This document shows, piece after piece, positions 27,006 through 35,966 of a stretch of DNA of 64,000 nucleotides (positions within the stretch are counted from its first letter, which is position 1; every line of letters begins with the position of its first letter). The notes under the pieces are model-generated. The model made no database searches and was not told where the DNA came from. It worked only from the letters and a program-made list of their open reading frames with translations. The stretch comes from Fodinicurvata sediminis DSM 21159 (GTDB taxonomy: Bacteria; Pseudomonadota; Alphaproteobacteria; Kiloniellales; DSM-21159): assembly GCF_000420625.1 (NCBI RefSeq), contig NZ_ATVH01000015.1:62001-126000 (forward strand), given 5' to 3'. A program made the translations under genes and the position numbers.

Positions 27006-27784
27006 CAACACCTATCCTTTCCGTCCAGGGCCTGACCAAGCGCTTCGGCGGTCTGGTGGCTTTGTCGGACGTTACCTTCGAGGTGCCGCCCGGTCATATC
27101 ACCGGACTGATTGGCCCGAACGGGGCCGGCAAGAGCACGGCCTTCAACCTTATCAGCGGAACACTTCCAGCCACCTCGGGACAGGTCGCTTTCCAGGGTG
27201 AGACCATAACCGGAATGTCGCCGCACAGGGTTGTCGAGAAGGGTCTGGTGCGCACCTTCCAGGCGGCCACGATCTTTCCGCGTTCGAGTGTCCTCGACAA
27301 TGTCATCCGGGGCGCATTGGTCCGTCATGCCGTTGGCTTCTGGCCTCAGCTCTTCATGACTGCCGCTGCGCGCAAGGAACTTGCGCAGGCCAGGACGGAA
27401 GCCGAAGCGATCCTGGAAAGCATGGGACTGGCCCAGCTGAGGGATGCCGAAGCAGGGACCCTGGCCTATGGCCACCAGAAACGCCTGGGTGTGGCGATCG
27501 GCCTGGCGACGCAACCACGGCTGCTGCTGTTGGATGAGCCGGCCGCCGGGCTCAATCCCGAGGAGGTTGACACCTTCAGTCGGATCCTGGGGCAGGTCCA
27601 CAAGAGCTATGATCTGACGCTGCTGGTGGTGGAACACCACATGCGCCTGATCATGGAGATCTGCGACAAGGTCGTGGTGCTGGACCATGGCACGAAGTTG
27701 ACCGAGGGCACACCAGCCGAAGTTCAGAACAATCCGAAAGTCATCGAGGCCTATCTTGGGAAAGAAGATGCTGGGACAGCTTGA
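27002..27784 (+). CDS. Liv-type ABC transporter ATPase (LivG-like)
   Basis: A 260-residue nucleotide-binding subunit: Walker [10 protein letters not shown] (~residues 37-45), the LivG-type signature [11 protein letters not shown], Walker [16 protein letters not shown] and the switch His in VVEHHM. It starts by overlapping the permease stop and its own 3' end overlaps the second ATPase start by 17 nt. Confidence 0.95.
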   Translation: MTTPILSVQGLTKRFGGLVALSDVTFEVPPGHITGLIGPNGAGKSTAFNLISGTLPATSGQVAFQGETITGMSPHRVVEKGLVRTFQAATIFPRSSVLDNVIRGALVRHAVGFWPQLFMTAAARKELAQARTEAEAILESMGLAQLRDAEAGTLAYGHQKRLGVAIGLATQPRLLLLDEPAAGLNPEEVDTFSRILGQVHKSYDLTLLVVEHHMRLIMEICDKVVVLDHGTKLTEGTPAEVQNNPKVIEAYLGKEDAGTA

Positions 27785-28481
27785 GGTCAGCAACCTGGTC
27801 GTACGTTACGGTCCCGTCGAGGCCGTACGTGACTTGTCCTTTTCCGCTGACGCGGGCCAGATCGTGGCCCTTATTGGCGCCAACGGGGCTGGCAAGAGCA
27901 CGACATTGAAAGCCATCATGGGCTTGTGCGAGCGCCAGCAGGGCAGCGTGCGCGTGGACGGAGAGGACGTGCGTCCCCGGCCCGGCGCAGCCCTTGCGCA
28001 TGGTGTCGCTTTGTCTCCGGAAGGCCGGCGGATGTTCGCGCGCATGACCGTGCAGGACAATCTGTTGATGGGGGCCTATTCCGGACAGGGGCAGCGCCCG
28101 CAAAAGGAGGTTCTGGAGCAGGTCTACCAGTACTTTCCACGCCTGAAGGAACGCCGCAAGCAGATGGCGGGTTCGCTTTCCGGAGGCGAGCAGCAGATGG
28201 CGGCCATCGGTCGCGCTCTGATGGCCCAGCCGCGCATTCTGATGCTGGACGAACCTTCTCTTGGGATCGCACCGATCATTGTTGCCGACATCGCGCGGAT
28301 TATTCGCGAGATCAACAAGGATACAGGCGTGACCGTGATTCTGGTCGAGCAGAATGCGCAGATGGCTCTGCAGCTTGCCTCTCGCGGCTACGTGCTGGAA
28401 AGCGGCCAGATCGAACTCTCAGGCACAGGGGATGAGCTGCTGGCCAACCCGGACGTCCGCAAAGCTTATCTTGGAACTTGA
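27768..28481 (+). CDS. Liv-type ABC transporter ATPase (LivF-like)
   Basis: A 237-residue nucleotide-binding subunit with Walker A GANGAGKST, signature SLSGGEQQMAAIGRAL, Walker B ILMLDEPSLGIAP and the EQNAQMAL switch region. I start at ATG 27768 ([15 protein letters not shown]), inside the end of the first ATPase gene. The stop overlaps the aldehyde dehydrogenase start (TGATG). Confidence 0.95.
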   Translation: MLGQLEVSNLVVRYGPVEAVRDLSFSADAGQIVALIGANGAGKSTTLKAIMGLCERQQGSVRVDGEDVRPRPGAALAHGVALSPEGRRMFARMTVQDNLLMGAYSGQGQRPQKEVLEQVYQYFPRLKERRKQMAGSLSGGEQQMAAIGRALMAQPRILMLDEPSLGIAPIIVADIARIIREINKDTGVTVILVEQNAQMALQLASRGYVLESGQIELSGTGDELLANPDVRKAYLGT

Positions 28482-29986
28482 TGGATAACGACAGAATGAG
28501 TGTGACAACAGCGCAACCAGATGCGGTGCGTATCGAACTGGGCCGTGACGAGATCTACCCCCTGTTGCTGGCTGGCCGCTTCATGGCAGGCGAAGCCACG
28601 GAGATGGAAGTGATCAATCCCGCCAATGGCCATGGTATCGGACGGGTGGCAACAGCCTCTCAAGGCCAGATCGACGAAGCCATAGTAAACGGTCGCAAGG
28701 CGGCGCTGGCACCCAATGGCTGGGCAGCGCGCCTGCCGCATGAACGGGCAGGGGTCCTTTATGCCATCGCTGATGACATCACCCGCAATGTGGACCGTAT
28801 TGCCGAACTGCAGATGTACGAGAACGGCAAGACGCGCAAGGAATCGCGCGGCCAGGCGCTGAGTGCGGCCGGGACTTTCCGTTACTACGCCGGGGTTTGC
28901 GAAAGCCTGAGTGAGGAGATGCCGCCGGCACGTGGAGACTATTTCAACATCACGGTGCACGAGCCGTTGGGCGTAGTGGCTGCACTGACCCCCTGGAACT
29001 CGCCGCTGACCATGGCGGCGCAGAAGATTGCCCCAGCACTGGCTGCCGGCAATGCCGTGGTTCTGAAGCCTGCTGAGTCCACTTCACTCGTGACCTTGGC
29101 ATTGGCCGATTGCTGCGTGGCGGCCGGCTTGCCCGAAGGCTTGCTCAGCGTTCTGTTGGGCGGCCGCGAGGTCGGCGAAGGCCTGGTCAACCACCCACGG
29201 GTGGATTGCATTTCCTTCACAGGCGGGACCGAAACGGGCCAGGCCATTGCCCGCAACGTGGCCGATCGGCTGATACCGTTGATTCTGGAATTGGGGGGAA
29301 AGTCCCCGCACATCGTCTTTGCCGATGCAGACCTGCCGGCGGCAGCAAAGGCCGTGGCCTCGGGCATCTTCGGTGGAACGGGTCAGTCGTGTGTGGCGGG
29401 TTCACGCCTTTTCGTCGAGGCATCTGCGGAGGATGAATTTCGTGAGCTGCTGATCGCCGAGGCAGAGAAGATGGTTGTGGCGCCGCCGGATACACCAGAA
29501 GCGGTCATTGGTCCCTTGGCTTCCTTTGCCCAACGCGACCGGGTGGAGTCCTATGTGAAGCTGGGCCTGGAAGAAGGTGCAAGAGTGAGTTTCGGGGGCA
29601 AGCGCCCGCAGGGGCCGAAGTACGCCGAGGGCGCTTATTATCTGCCCACCATCCTGGAGGGCCTGGACAACGCGGCGCGTGTGGCCCAGGAGGAGATTTT
29701 CGGCCCGGTTCTCTGCATGATGCCTTTCACCGACGAGCAGGACCTGGTTGCCCAGGCCAATGACAGCGCCTATGGACTGGCCAGTGGCATCTGGACCGAC
29801 GACTACAAGCGCGCCTGGCGGGTGGCCCGTGGCCTCGAGGCCGGAACCGTATGGATCAACACCTACAAGCAACTGAGCATCGCCGCGCCCTTCGGCGGCT
29901 TCAAGCTGAGCGGCCTGGGCCGCGAGAAGGGCATCCAGGGCGTGCGCAGCTATCAGCAGAGCAAGTCCATCTACTGGGGTCTGTGA
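28481..29986 (+). CDS. NAD(P)-dependent aldehyde dehydrogenase
   Basis: A 501-residue enzyme of the ALDH superfamily, oxidising an aldehyde to its acid. Catalytic Cys304 lies in GTGQSCVAG and general base Glu270 in LELGGKSP; the Asn is in LTPWNSPL. The ATG at 28481 overlaps the ATPase stop; an ATG at 28496 is the alternative. Tight coupling to the transporter and hydrolase indicates that the imported compound yields an aldehyde in the pathway. Converges with the IclR gene. Confidence 0.94.
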   Translation: MDNDRMSVTTAQPDAVRIELGRDEIYPLLLAGRFMAGEATEMEVINPANGHGIGRVATASQGQIDEAIVNGRKAALAPNGWAARLPHERAGVLYAIADDITRNVDRIAELQMYENGKTRKESRGQALSAAGTFRYYAGVCESLSEEMPPARGDYFNITVHEPLGVVAALTPWNSPLTMAAQKIAPALAAGNAVVLKPAESTSLVTLALADCCVAAGLPEGLLSVLLGGREVGEGLVNHPRVDCISFTGGTETGQAIARNVADRLIPLILELGGKSPHIVFADADLPAAAKAVASGIFGGTGQSCVAGSRLFVEASAEDEFRELLIAEAEKMVVAPPDTPEAVIGPLASFAQRDRVESYVKLGLEEGARVSFGGKRPQGPKYAEGAYYLPTILEGLDNAARVAQEEIFGPVLCMMPFTDEQDLVAQANDSAYGLASGIWTDDYKRAWRVARGLEAGTVWINTYKQLSIAAPFGGFKLSGLGREKGIQGVRSYQQSKSIYWGL

Positions 29987-30013
29987 GAGGAAGGAATCTG
30001 CCTGGCTTTCGGT

Positions 30014-30772
30014 TCAGGCCGCGACCTGGGGGTAACGGCCTCCGAGGGATTCGGTGATCTCCTGTACAGCTTCCATCAGAAGGGGACGCATCCGGGCGAC
30101 ATTCTCCTCGGTGAAGCGCTCGCGAGGGCCCGACATGGACAGTGAGCCGACAAGACCGCCGTCGGCCCCGAAGACCGGTGCTGCGATTCCGGCGCAACTG
30201 GCGTCGCGTTCGCCCAAGGATAGAGCATGGTGTTGGGCGCGGATGCGCTCGGACTCTTCGCCCGCCTGCCCCTCGAAAGCCAGGATGACCTTCCCCGCCG
30301 CACCGCGGTTGAGGGGCAGGATATCGCCCACATGCACACGGTCAAGGGTCGAGTGATTGGAGTTCAGTCGGAAGAGGCACAGCCGGTTCTGGGCGTCGTG
30401 GCGGATGTGAAAAGAGGGGCTCTCGGTCCCGTCCTCCACCAGACGCTGGAAAATCGGAAGTACGTGTTCGCGTAGGGGATTGCGCCGCTCGTAGGCCATG
30501 CCCATGCGGTAGACCGTGGGGCCCAGGGCATAGCGTGTCTCAAGGATGCGTACGACATAGCCGTAGGCGTGCAGCGTCTCCATCAGGCGCAGGATCGTGC
30601 TCTTGTAGAGACCGGTCTTGCGGGAAAGGTCCGAGAGGGTCAAAGGCTCAGGTTCGCTCTCTAGTGCGGACAGGATCGACAGGGCGCGGTCGACGGCGGC
30701 CACACCCTTTTGAGGGACCCCGCGCTCTTCACCCTCTATGCTGCTGTCCTTCCGTGCCGACGACTTGTTCAT
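30014..30772 (-). CDS. IclR-family transcriptional regulator
   Basis: A 252-residue regulator: winged helix at about 20-85 (DRALSILSAL, then LTLSDLSRKTGLYKSTILRLMETL) and the IclR effector domain (HIRHDAQNRLCLFRL, then AAGKVILAFEG, then CAGIAAPVFGADGGLVGSLSMSG). The family controls catabolic operons by ligand-dependent DNA binding at ~15-bp palindromes. It lies at the 3' side of the Liv/ALDH operon, on the opposite strand, and is the best candidate to bind the palindromes at 21542 and 22559. Half-sites of the same kind lie 140-160 nt upstream of its own start. Confidence 0.94.
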   Translation of the reverse strand: MNKSSARKDSSIEGEERGVPQKGVAAVDRALSILSALESEPEPLTLSDLSRKTGLYKSTILRLMETLHAYGYVVRILETRYALGPTVYRMGMAYERRNPLREHVLPIFQRLVEDGTESPSFHIRHDAQNRLCLFRLNSNHSTLDRVHVGDILPLNRGAAGKVILAFEGQAGEESERIRAQHHALSLGERDASCAGIAAPVFGADGGLVGSLSMSGPRERFTEENVARMRPLLMEAVQEITESLGGRYPQVAA

Positions 30773-31191
30773 AAGTTATTCCCGTAATACCGAAAGGGAT
30801 TCGAAAAAAGTCAGGCGCAATGTCCCACTTCCCTCCTGGATTGGCGCGACAGGCCTGTTGCATGGAAGGGCGCCAAAGATAGCGATCCTTGCTGTTACGC
30901 TAGCAGAAACAGAATGTGCGTTCTAGCAAATAGAATGTATATACACAGTCTCTCACCTATACCTGGACTGGTATTGCTTGATGGGATGATGGCACCTTAT
31001 TCCTGCCCACTTGATTATAGAAACCCTTGTCGAGCATGAAAATGACAGGGAGCGAAGCTTGCAGCTTCCGGGGCCTCACCATTACGCCTCCGGTCAGTGT
31101 CTCTGCATGGCAGGGATGAAGAATTCGCCCGACCGGGACCTTCCATCAGACGATAGGGTGTTTGCCAAGTGCATGGGGGATCCGTCCCGCC
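30773..31191. other. Divergent intergenic region between IclR and MFS genes
   Basis: About 420 nt without a convincing gene. It is AT-richer than its surroundings around 30890-31020 and holds the half-site cluster at 30911-30935 plus a TGTATATACA palindrome (30936-30945). It should contain the promoters of both flanking genes. Confidence 0.6.
30911..30935. promoter_or_regulatory. Cluster of AGAA/TTCT half-sites near the IclR gene
   Basis: AGAATGTGCGTTCT (AGAA-N6-TTCT) overlaps TTCTAGCAAATAGAA (TTCTA-N5-TAGAA, perfect). The half-sites equal those of the palindromes at 21542 and 22559, though spacing or orientation differs. Consistent with autoregulation of the IclR gene and control of the MFS gene. 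Confidence 0.45.
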
Positions 31192-32478
31192 GTGCCCCGC
31201 GGCGTGAACGGGAGAGGACTGCTGGAACGTATCCGGATCGTCTGTGTGCTCTGTGTGGCTGCCATGCTGAGCCAGTTCTACCGCGCGGCCAATTCCGTAC
31301 TGGCCGGTCCGGTGATGGGTGAGTTGGGGCTGGAGCCGGCGGCCTATGGCACGATGACGGCTGTCTTCTTCCTGGCTTTCATGGTCATGCAGGTGCCGGC
31401 TGGCGTGCTGTTCGACCGTTATGGTCCGCGGCTGACGGTAAGCGGCCTGCTGCTCTTCGCGGTGGTGGGTGCGCTGGTCTTCGCACTGGGCAACAGTCTG
31501 TGGGTGCTGATGCTGGCCAGGATCCTGTTGGGTCTCGGTTTCGCCGCGGTCATCATGGGTGCGTTCATTGTCATCTCGACCTGGTTCCCTCCACGCCACT
31601 TTGCCGTCGTCTCCTCGATCATCGTCTCGACCAGTCACCTGGGAAATCTGTTGGGCACGGCGCCGCTGGCCTATTCCACTGAAGCCATCGGCTGGCGGGC
31701 CAGCATCGCCGTCCTGGCCGGCGTGACGCTGCTGTTGGTTGTGCTGTTCTATCTGCTGGTCCGTGACAGTCCGGACAAGCGCCGGGATGGGGAGAGTCAG
31801 ATACCCAGTTGGCGCGACCTGGGTCAGGGACTGATGGAGGTCCTGCGCATGCGGGACATCCAGCGCGCCTTCATCTTGGCCCTGGTGGGCTACCCCAGCA
31901 TGATCACCATCCTGGGGCTCTGGGGCGGGCCTTATCTGTCGGATGTCCATGGCCTGGATTCCGTTGGGGTGGGGCAGGTCCTCTCCACCATGCCGGCCTT
32001 CGCTCTGGTCGGCGCCCTCTGTTTCGGACCGCTGGACCAACTGTTCAACTCGCGCAAGCTGGCGGCCTTGTCGGGTATCCTGCCCATGGGCCTGTTCCTG
32101 TTGGTGCTGGGTTTCCACCCCCACCCGCCGCTCACCCTGGTCGTCGTCCTGCTGGCGGCCATTGCCTTCTTCTCGGCTTCCAGCATGCTGATCATCGCGC
32201 ATGGCCGCGGCCTGCTGCCCGACCACCTGGCCGGACGCGGCATGACCAGCATCAATGCCGGCGTCATGGGGGGCACGGCGCTGTTCCAGCTGACGACCTC
32301 GTTCCTGCTGTCGTTCTTCGTCGGTGCGGATGGTGCCATCAGTGAAAACGGCTTCCGCCTGATGTTTCTTGCCATGGGCACATTGGTGATGCTGGCCGTA
32401 CTGGTCTATCTGCCCAGCCGGGATGTCCGGCCCCGGGAGGCCCGCTTCCAAAGCGCTGGCTCCAGGACAGGTGAATAA
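31192..32478 (+). CDS. MFS transporter
   Basis: A ~428-residue transporter with about 12 membrane helices. The loop 2-3 motif is GVLFDRYGPRLTVSG, a typical MFS motif A, and helix 1 contains SQFYRAANSVLAGPV. The start is uncertain: GTG 31192 has GGGGGA about 11 nt ahead; TTG 31162 and GTG 31204 are in frame too. It diverges from the IclR gene and could import or export a compound of the same pathway. Substrate unknown. Confidence 0.85.
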   Translation: MPRGVNGRGLLERIRIVCVLCVAAMLSQFYRAANSVLAGPVMGELGLEPAAYGTMTAVFFLAFMVMQVPAGVLFDRYGPRLTVSGLLLFAVVGALVFALGNSLWVLMLARILLGLGFAAVIMGAFIVISTWFPPRHFAVVSSIIVSTSHLGNLLGTAPLAYSTEAIGWRASIAVLAGVTLLLVVLFYLLVRDSPDKRRDGESQIPSWRDLGQGLMEVLRMRDIQRAFILALVGYPSMITILGLWGGPYLSDVHGLDSVGVGQVLSTMPAFALVGALCFGPLDQLFNSRKLAALSGILPMGLFLLVLGFHPHPPLTLVVVLLAAIAFFSASSMLIIAHGRGLLPDHLAGRGMTSINAGVMGGTALFQLTTSFLLSFFVGADGAISENGFRLMFLAMGTLVMLAVLVYLPSRDVRPREARFQSAGSRTGE

Positions 32479-32581
32479 CGCGGGTGGGGGTCCGCGACCA
32501 TCTGCCTCTGGTATTTACAGTTACCTGTAGGCAAATGGAGGGGCGGAACAATCACACGACAGGTAGAAAGGAACAGGGCCC

Positions 32582-32992
32582 ATGTACAAGACGATCCTCA
32601 TTCCCGTTGACCTGACCCACCAGGACCGGGTCCCGTCCATGATGCAGGCCGCCCGGCAGATGGCGGACGACACGGCCTCGATCACCCTCGTGAATGTCAT
32701 CGAGGATGTGCCCGGCTATCTGGAAGGCCAGTTGCCGCAGGGCGTACTGGACCGCCTGGTGACCCAGGCGCAGGGCGAGCTGGAGGCAATTGCCGGCAAG
32801 GTCGCGCAGGGCGTGGATCTGACCGTACGCTGTGGCCAGCCGGCCAGCGAGATCCTGTCCCTGGCCAAGGAGACGTCGGCCGACCTGATCGTCATCGCCT
32901 CGCATCGGCCCGGCTTCGGCGATTTCCTGATCGGCTCGACCGCGGCCCGCGTGGTGCGCCATGCGGATTGCTCCGTCCATGTCATGAGGTAG
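32582..32992 (+). CDS. Universal stress protein, single domain
   Basis: A 136-residue UspA-fold protein. It opens with KTILIPVDLTHQD, and the nucleotide-binding end reads ASHRPGFGDFLIGSTAARVVRHADCSVHV, matching the G-x-G-x9-G(S/T) pattern loosely, so it probably binds ATP. Proteins of this type are often encoded with TRAP or osmolyte carriers (TeaD with ectoine uptake); here a BCCT gene follows 109 nt downstream on the same strand, which would fit a regulatory role in osmolyte uptake (inference). AGGTAGAAAGGAAC precedes the ATG. Confidence 0.92.
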   Translation: MYKTILIPVDLTHQDRVPSMMQAARQMADDTASITLVNVIEDVPGYLEGQLPQGVLDRLVTQAQGELEAIAGKVAQGVDLTVRCGQPASEILSLAKETSADLIVIASHRPGFGDFLIGSTAARVVRHADCSVHVMR

Positions 32993-33101
32993 ACTTCCCC
33001 CGTCAAGCGATTGCCTCGGGCGTTGCCCTGTCTGCGTCGGAACAAGTCGATCCGGACCGGCGGCGCCTGCAGGCCTGTCCTATCACCGGGAGCGGCAAAG
33101 G

Positions 33102-34613
33102 ATGATGCAGCTTCGGCATCTGGCCCTGTTCTTCGTGTCCGCCGGCGCGATCCTGGCCCTGATCGTCTTTGCCGCTTTCTGGGGCGGGCTGGCCGAAAGT
33201 GTTTTTGCGGAGCTGCAGGCCTGGTTCTCGGCCACCACCGGCTGGCTGCTGATCCTGATCATGAACGCCGCCCTGCTGTTTGCGGTCTACCTGCTGTTCA
33301 GCCCCCTGGCTCGCATCCGCCTGGGCGGGCCCGAGGCCACGCCCGAGTTCAGCCGTCTGGACTGGTTCGGCATGCTGTTCGCGGCTGGCATGGGGATCGG
33401 CCTGCTGTTCTACAGCGTGTCCGAGCCGTTGCAGCACTTCACCGCCTTTCGCCCCCACCTGGACAGCGACACGCGCACGGCCCAGCTGTCCATGGAGGTC
33501 ACCTTCCTGCACTGGGGCCTGCACCCCTGGGCCATCTATGCACTGGTCGGCCTGACCCTGGCCTTCTTCCACTTCAATGCGGGCCACGACCTGAGTTTCG
33601 AGGCGCCGCTGCGCGAACTGCTCTCGCCCTTCCGGGCCAAGGTGCTGGGCTGGCTGGCCAACCTGGCCGCCGTGATCGGTACGGTCTTTGGCGTATGCAC
33701 CTCCCTGGGGCTTGGCACCAGCCAGGCTTCGGCCGGCCTGGCGCGCCTGACGGGGCTGGAGGCCGACCTGGGCCTGCAACTGTTTTTGATCGCGGTGGTC
33801 TGTGCCGTGGCGCTGCTCTCGGTCCTGACGGGCCTGGACAAGGGCGTGCGGCGGCTCAGCCGCATCAATCTGGTGCTGGCGGGCATCCTGATGCTGTTTG
33901 TCCTGGTCATGGGCGAGACCGTCTTTGTCCTGAAGGCCATAGGCGAGCACATGGGCGGTTATCTGAACGACCTGCTGATGCTGTCCACCTGGAACGAGAC
34001 CTACAGCGGAACGGACTGGCAGTCGTCCTGGACGGTCTTCTATTGGAGCTGGTGGATTTCCTGGTCGCCCTTCGTGGGCATGTTCATCGCGCGGGTGTCC
34101 AGGGGGCGAACCATCCGCGAATACCTGCTGGGCGTGCTTCTGGTGCCGAGCTTCTTCAATTTCGTCTGGATGACGGTCTTCGGAGCCAATGCCCTGCACC
34201 TGGAGCTGTTCCAGGACACCGGCTTTGCCGAGATGGTGACCGCCGCGCCGACCGAGAGCCTCTACAGCTTCCTGGACTTCCTGCCCTTCAGCACGGCCCT
34301 GATCGGTCTGGCCGTGCTGGTGGTCCTGGTCTTCTTCGTGACCTCTGCGGATTCCGGTTCGCTGGTGGTGGCGACCCTGACCTCGGGCGGGAAGGACCCC
34401 AGCTGGCGGCAGCGGTTCTTCTGGATGGTGACGATCGCCGTGATCACCTCCGTTCTGCTGCGGGCCGGCGGCCTGGAGGCCCTGCAGTCGGCGACCATTG
34501 CCAGCGGCTTGCCCTTCGGACTGCTGCTGCTGACCTTCATCCCGGCGTTGATCATCGCGCTGAAACGCCCCTACATGAAGCCGGAACCGGTGCCGGCCAA
34601 GGCGGCCGAATAG
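33102..34613 (+). CDS. BCCT-family transporter
   Basis: A 503-residue carrier with 12 helices. Family marks are GMGIGLLFYSVSEPLQH near residue 95 and the signature WSWWISWSPFVGMFIARVSRGR near residues 317-338. BCCT proteins import betaine, choline, carnitine or related quaternary amines using Na+ or H+. The GMGIG segment has the Gly-Met-Gly pattern common in Na+-coupled betaine carriers. AGCGGCAAAGG lies ahead of the ATG. A hairpin follows, between it and the converging alcohol dehydrogenase. Confidence 0.94.
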   Translation: MMQLRHLALFFVSAGAILALIVFAAFWGGLAESVFAELQAWFSATTGWLLILIMNAALLFAVYLLFSPLARIRLGGPEATPEFSRLDWFGMLFAAGMGIGLLFYSVSEPLQHFTAFRPHLDSDTRTAQLSMEVTFLHWGLHPWAIYALVGLTLAFFHFNAGHDLSFEAPLRELLSPFRAKVLGWLANLAAVIGTVFGVCTSLGLGTSQASAGLARLTGLEADLGLQLFLIAVVCAVALLSVLTGLDKGVRRLSRINLVLAGILMLFVLVMGETVFVLKAIGEHMGGYLNDLLMLSTWNETYSGTDWQSSWTVFYWSWWISWSPFVGMFIARVSRGRTIREYLLGVLLVPSFFNFVWMTVFGANALHLELFQDTGFAEMVTAAPTESLYSFLDFLPFSTALIGLAVLVVLVFFVTSADSGSLVVATLTSGGKDPSWRQRFFWMVTIAVITSVLLRAGGLEALQSATIASGLPFGLLLLTFIPALIIALKRPYMKPEPVPAKAAE

Positions 34614-34619
34614 TCCGCT

Positions 34620-34646
34620 GCGAGGGCGGTGGTCATCCGCCTTCGC
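34620..34646. terminator. Hairpin between converging genes
   Basis: GCGAGGGCGG (34620-34629) pairs with CCGCCTTCGC (34637-34646), ten pairs with one G-U, around a 7-nt loop. It overlaps the last codons of the alcohol dehydrogenase gene and may serve both strands. Confidence 0.55.
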
Positions 34647-35709
34647 CCGGCGTCAGGACGAGGCGGCCGACCACCTGGCCGCTGCGCAGCTCTTCCAGGG
34701 CGGCCTGGGCTTCGTGCAGGGGGCGGCATTCCACGGGCAATTCCGGCAGGCCCGTTTGCCGGACCAGTTCCACGAGTTCCTGCAACTCGGAAAGGTTGCC
34801 GTTGTAGCTGCCGCAGATGCTGAGTGCGCGCATGGGCAGATAGGGAATGGGCAGGTTGATGTCCCCGCCCATCAGGCCGACCACCACCACCTGTCCGCCC
34901 TTGTCCAGAAGGTCCAGTGCCAAGGTCAGGGACGCCGTGCTGCCCACCAGGTCCAGCACCGAGAGCACCTGGCTGTCCACCGCCGTGCGGATGGCGTCCG
35001 CGGCGTTCTCGTCATTGGGGTCCAGGGCCGCCTGGGCGCCGGCATCCAGTGCGGCCTGCCGCCGCCTGGCGTCGGGTTCGACCACCACGGCACCGGCCGC
35101 GCCCATGCGCTGCATCAGAGCCAGGGCCATCAGCCCCAGGCCGCCGGCGCCCATGATGACCGTGGGCGCCGTTTCGAGCCGTGCACCGAACTTCCTCAGC
35201 GCGCTGTACGTGGTCAGTCCGGAACAGGTCAGTGGGGCCGCCCGGGCCGGATCCAGGCCGTGGATATCGACAAGGTGGCGCGAGGCGGGCACCAGGATAT
35301 GGTCGGCATAGCCGCCGTCGCGATTGACGCCGATGAAATCGGGTTGCAGACAGAGGTTTTCCTGGCCAGCCCGGCAGACACCGCACTGGCCGCAGCCGAT
35401 CCAGGGGTAGGCCAGGACCGAATCGCCAGGTGCCACATCCTTGGCTTCGGGGCCCAGGGCCACCACTTCCCCGGCCGTTTCGTGGCCCAGCGTCAGGGGA
35501 AAGTGGATGCGTTCGCGGAACGAGAGGCTGCGGCCCTGACCCAGGTCATAGCCGCCCTCCACGATGTGCAGATCCGAATGACAGACTCCGGCACCGGTGA
35601 CCCGCAGCAGCACTTCTTCGCCCTGCGGTTTCGGCAGGGGGTGCGTGCGGGTTTCGAGGGGCTGACCGAACTCCATGAGTTGGCAGCATTCCATATGGCT
35701 TTGTGTCAT
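34633..35709 (-). CDS. Zinc-dependent alcohol dehydrogenase
   Basis: A 358-residue medium-chain dehydrogenase. Catalytic zinc ligands are in GVCHSDLH and LGHETAG plus the later cysteine in LTCSGLTTYSALRK; the structural zinc loop is CGQCGVCRAGQENLC. The NAD site is GAGGLGLMAL with an acidic residue after it (VVEPDARR), favouring NAD. It oxidises a primary alcohol or reduces an aldehyde; substrate unknown. It stands alone between the BCCT gene and the second TAXI system. Confidence 0.93.
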   Translation of the reverse strand: MTQSHMECCQLMEFGQPLETRTHPLPKPQGEEVLLRVTGAGVCHSDLHIVEGGYDLGQGRSLSFRERIHFPLTLGHETAGEVVALGPEAKDVAPGDSVLAYPWIGCGQCGVCRAGQENLCLQPDFIGVNRDGGYADHILVPASRHLVDIHGLDPARAAPLTCSGLTTYSALRKFGARLETAPTVIMGAGGLGLMALALMQRMGAAGAVVVEPDARRRQAALDAGAQAALDPNDENAADAIRTAVDSQVLSVLDLVGSTASLTLALDLLDKGGQVVVVGLMGGDINLPIPYLPMRALSICGSYNGNLSELQELVELVRQTGLPELPVECRPLHEAQAALEELRSGQVVGRLVLTPGEGG

Positions 35710-35966
35710 GGGTTTTCCTTGAGAGGCGGGTTTGGTTCAGTTTGCCGCCAGAGGGCCGTGACTCTCAAGGCACGTAAAGCATCAAAGCCTGTGGGAATCG
35801 CACTGACAGGGGCCTGCAGCGCAGGAATGGACGTCGATTGATTGTCCTGAATTAACGTGCGCACCACTAGAATCTGCACTTTTTGGCACTCCAGTTTTGA
35901 CTGTGACGCGGGAGTCGGTATGATCGGCACCCTGCTATTGGCAGTAACACACAGGGAGGAATGACA

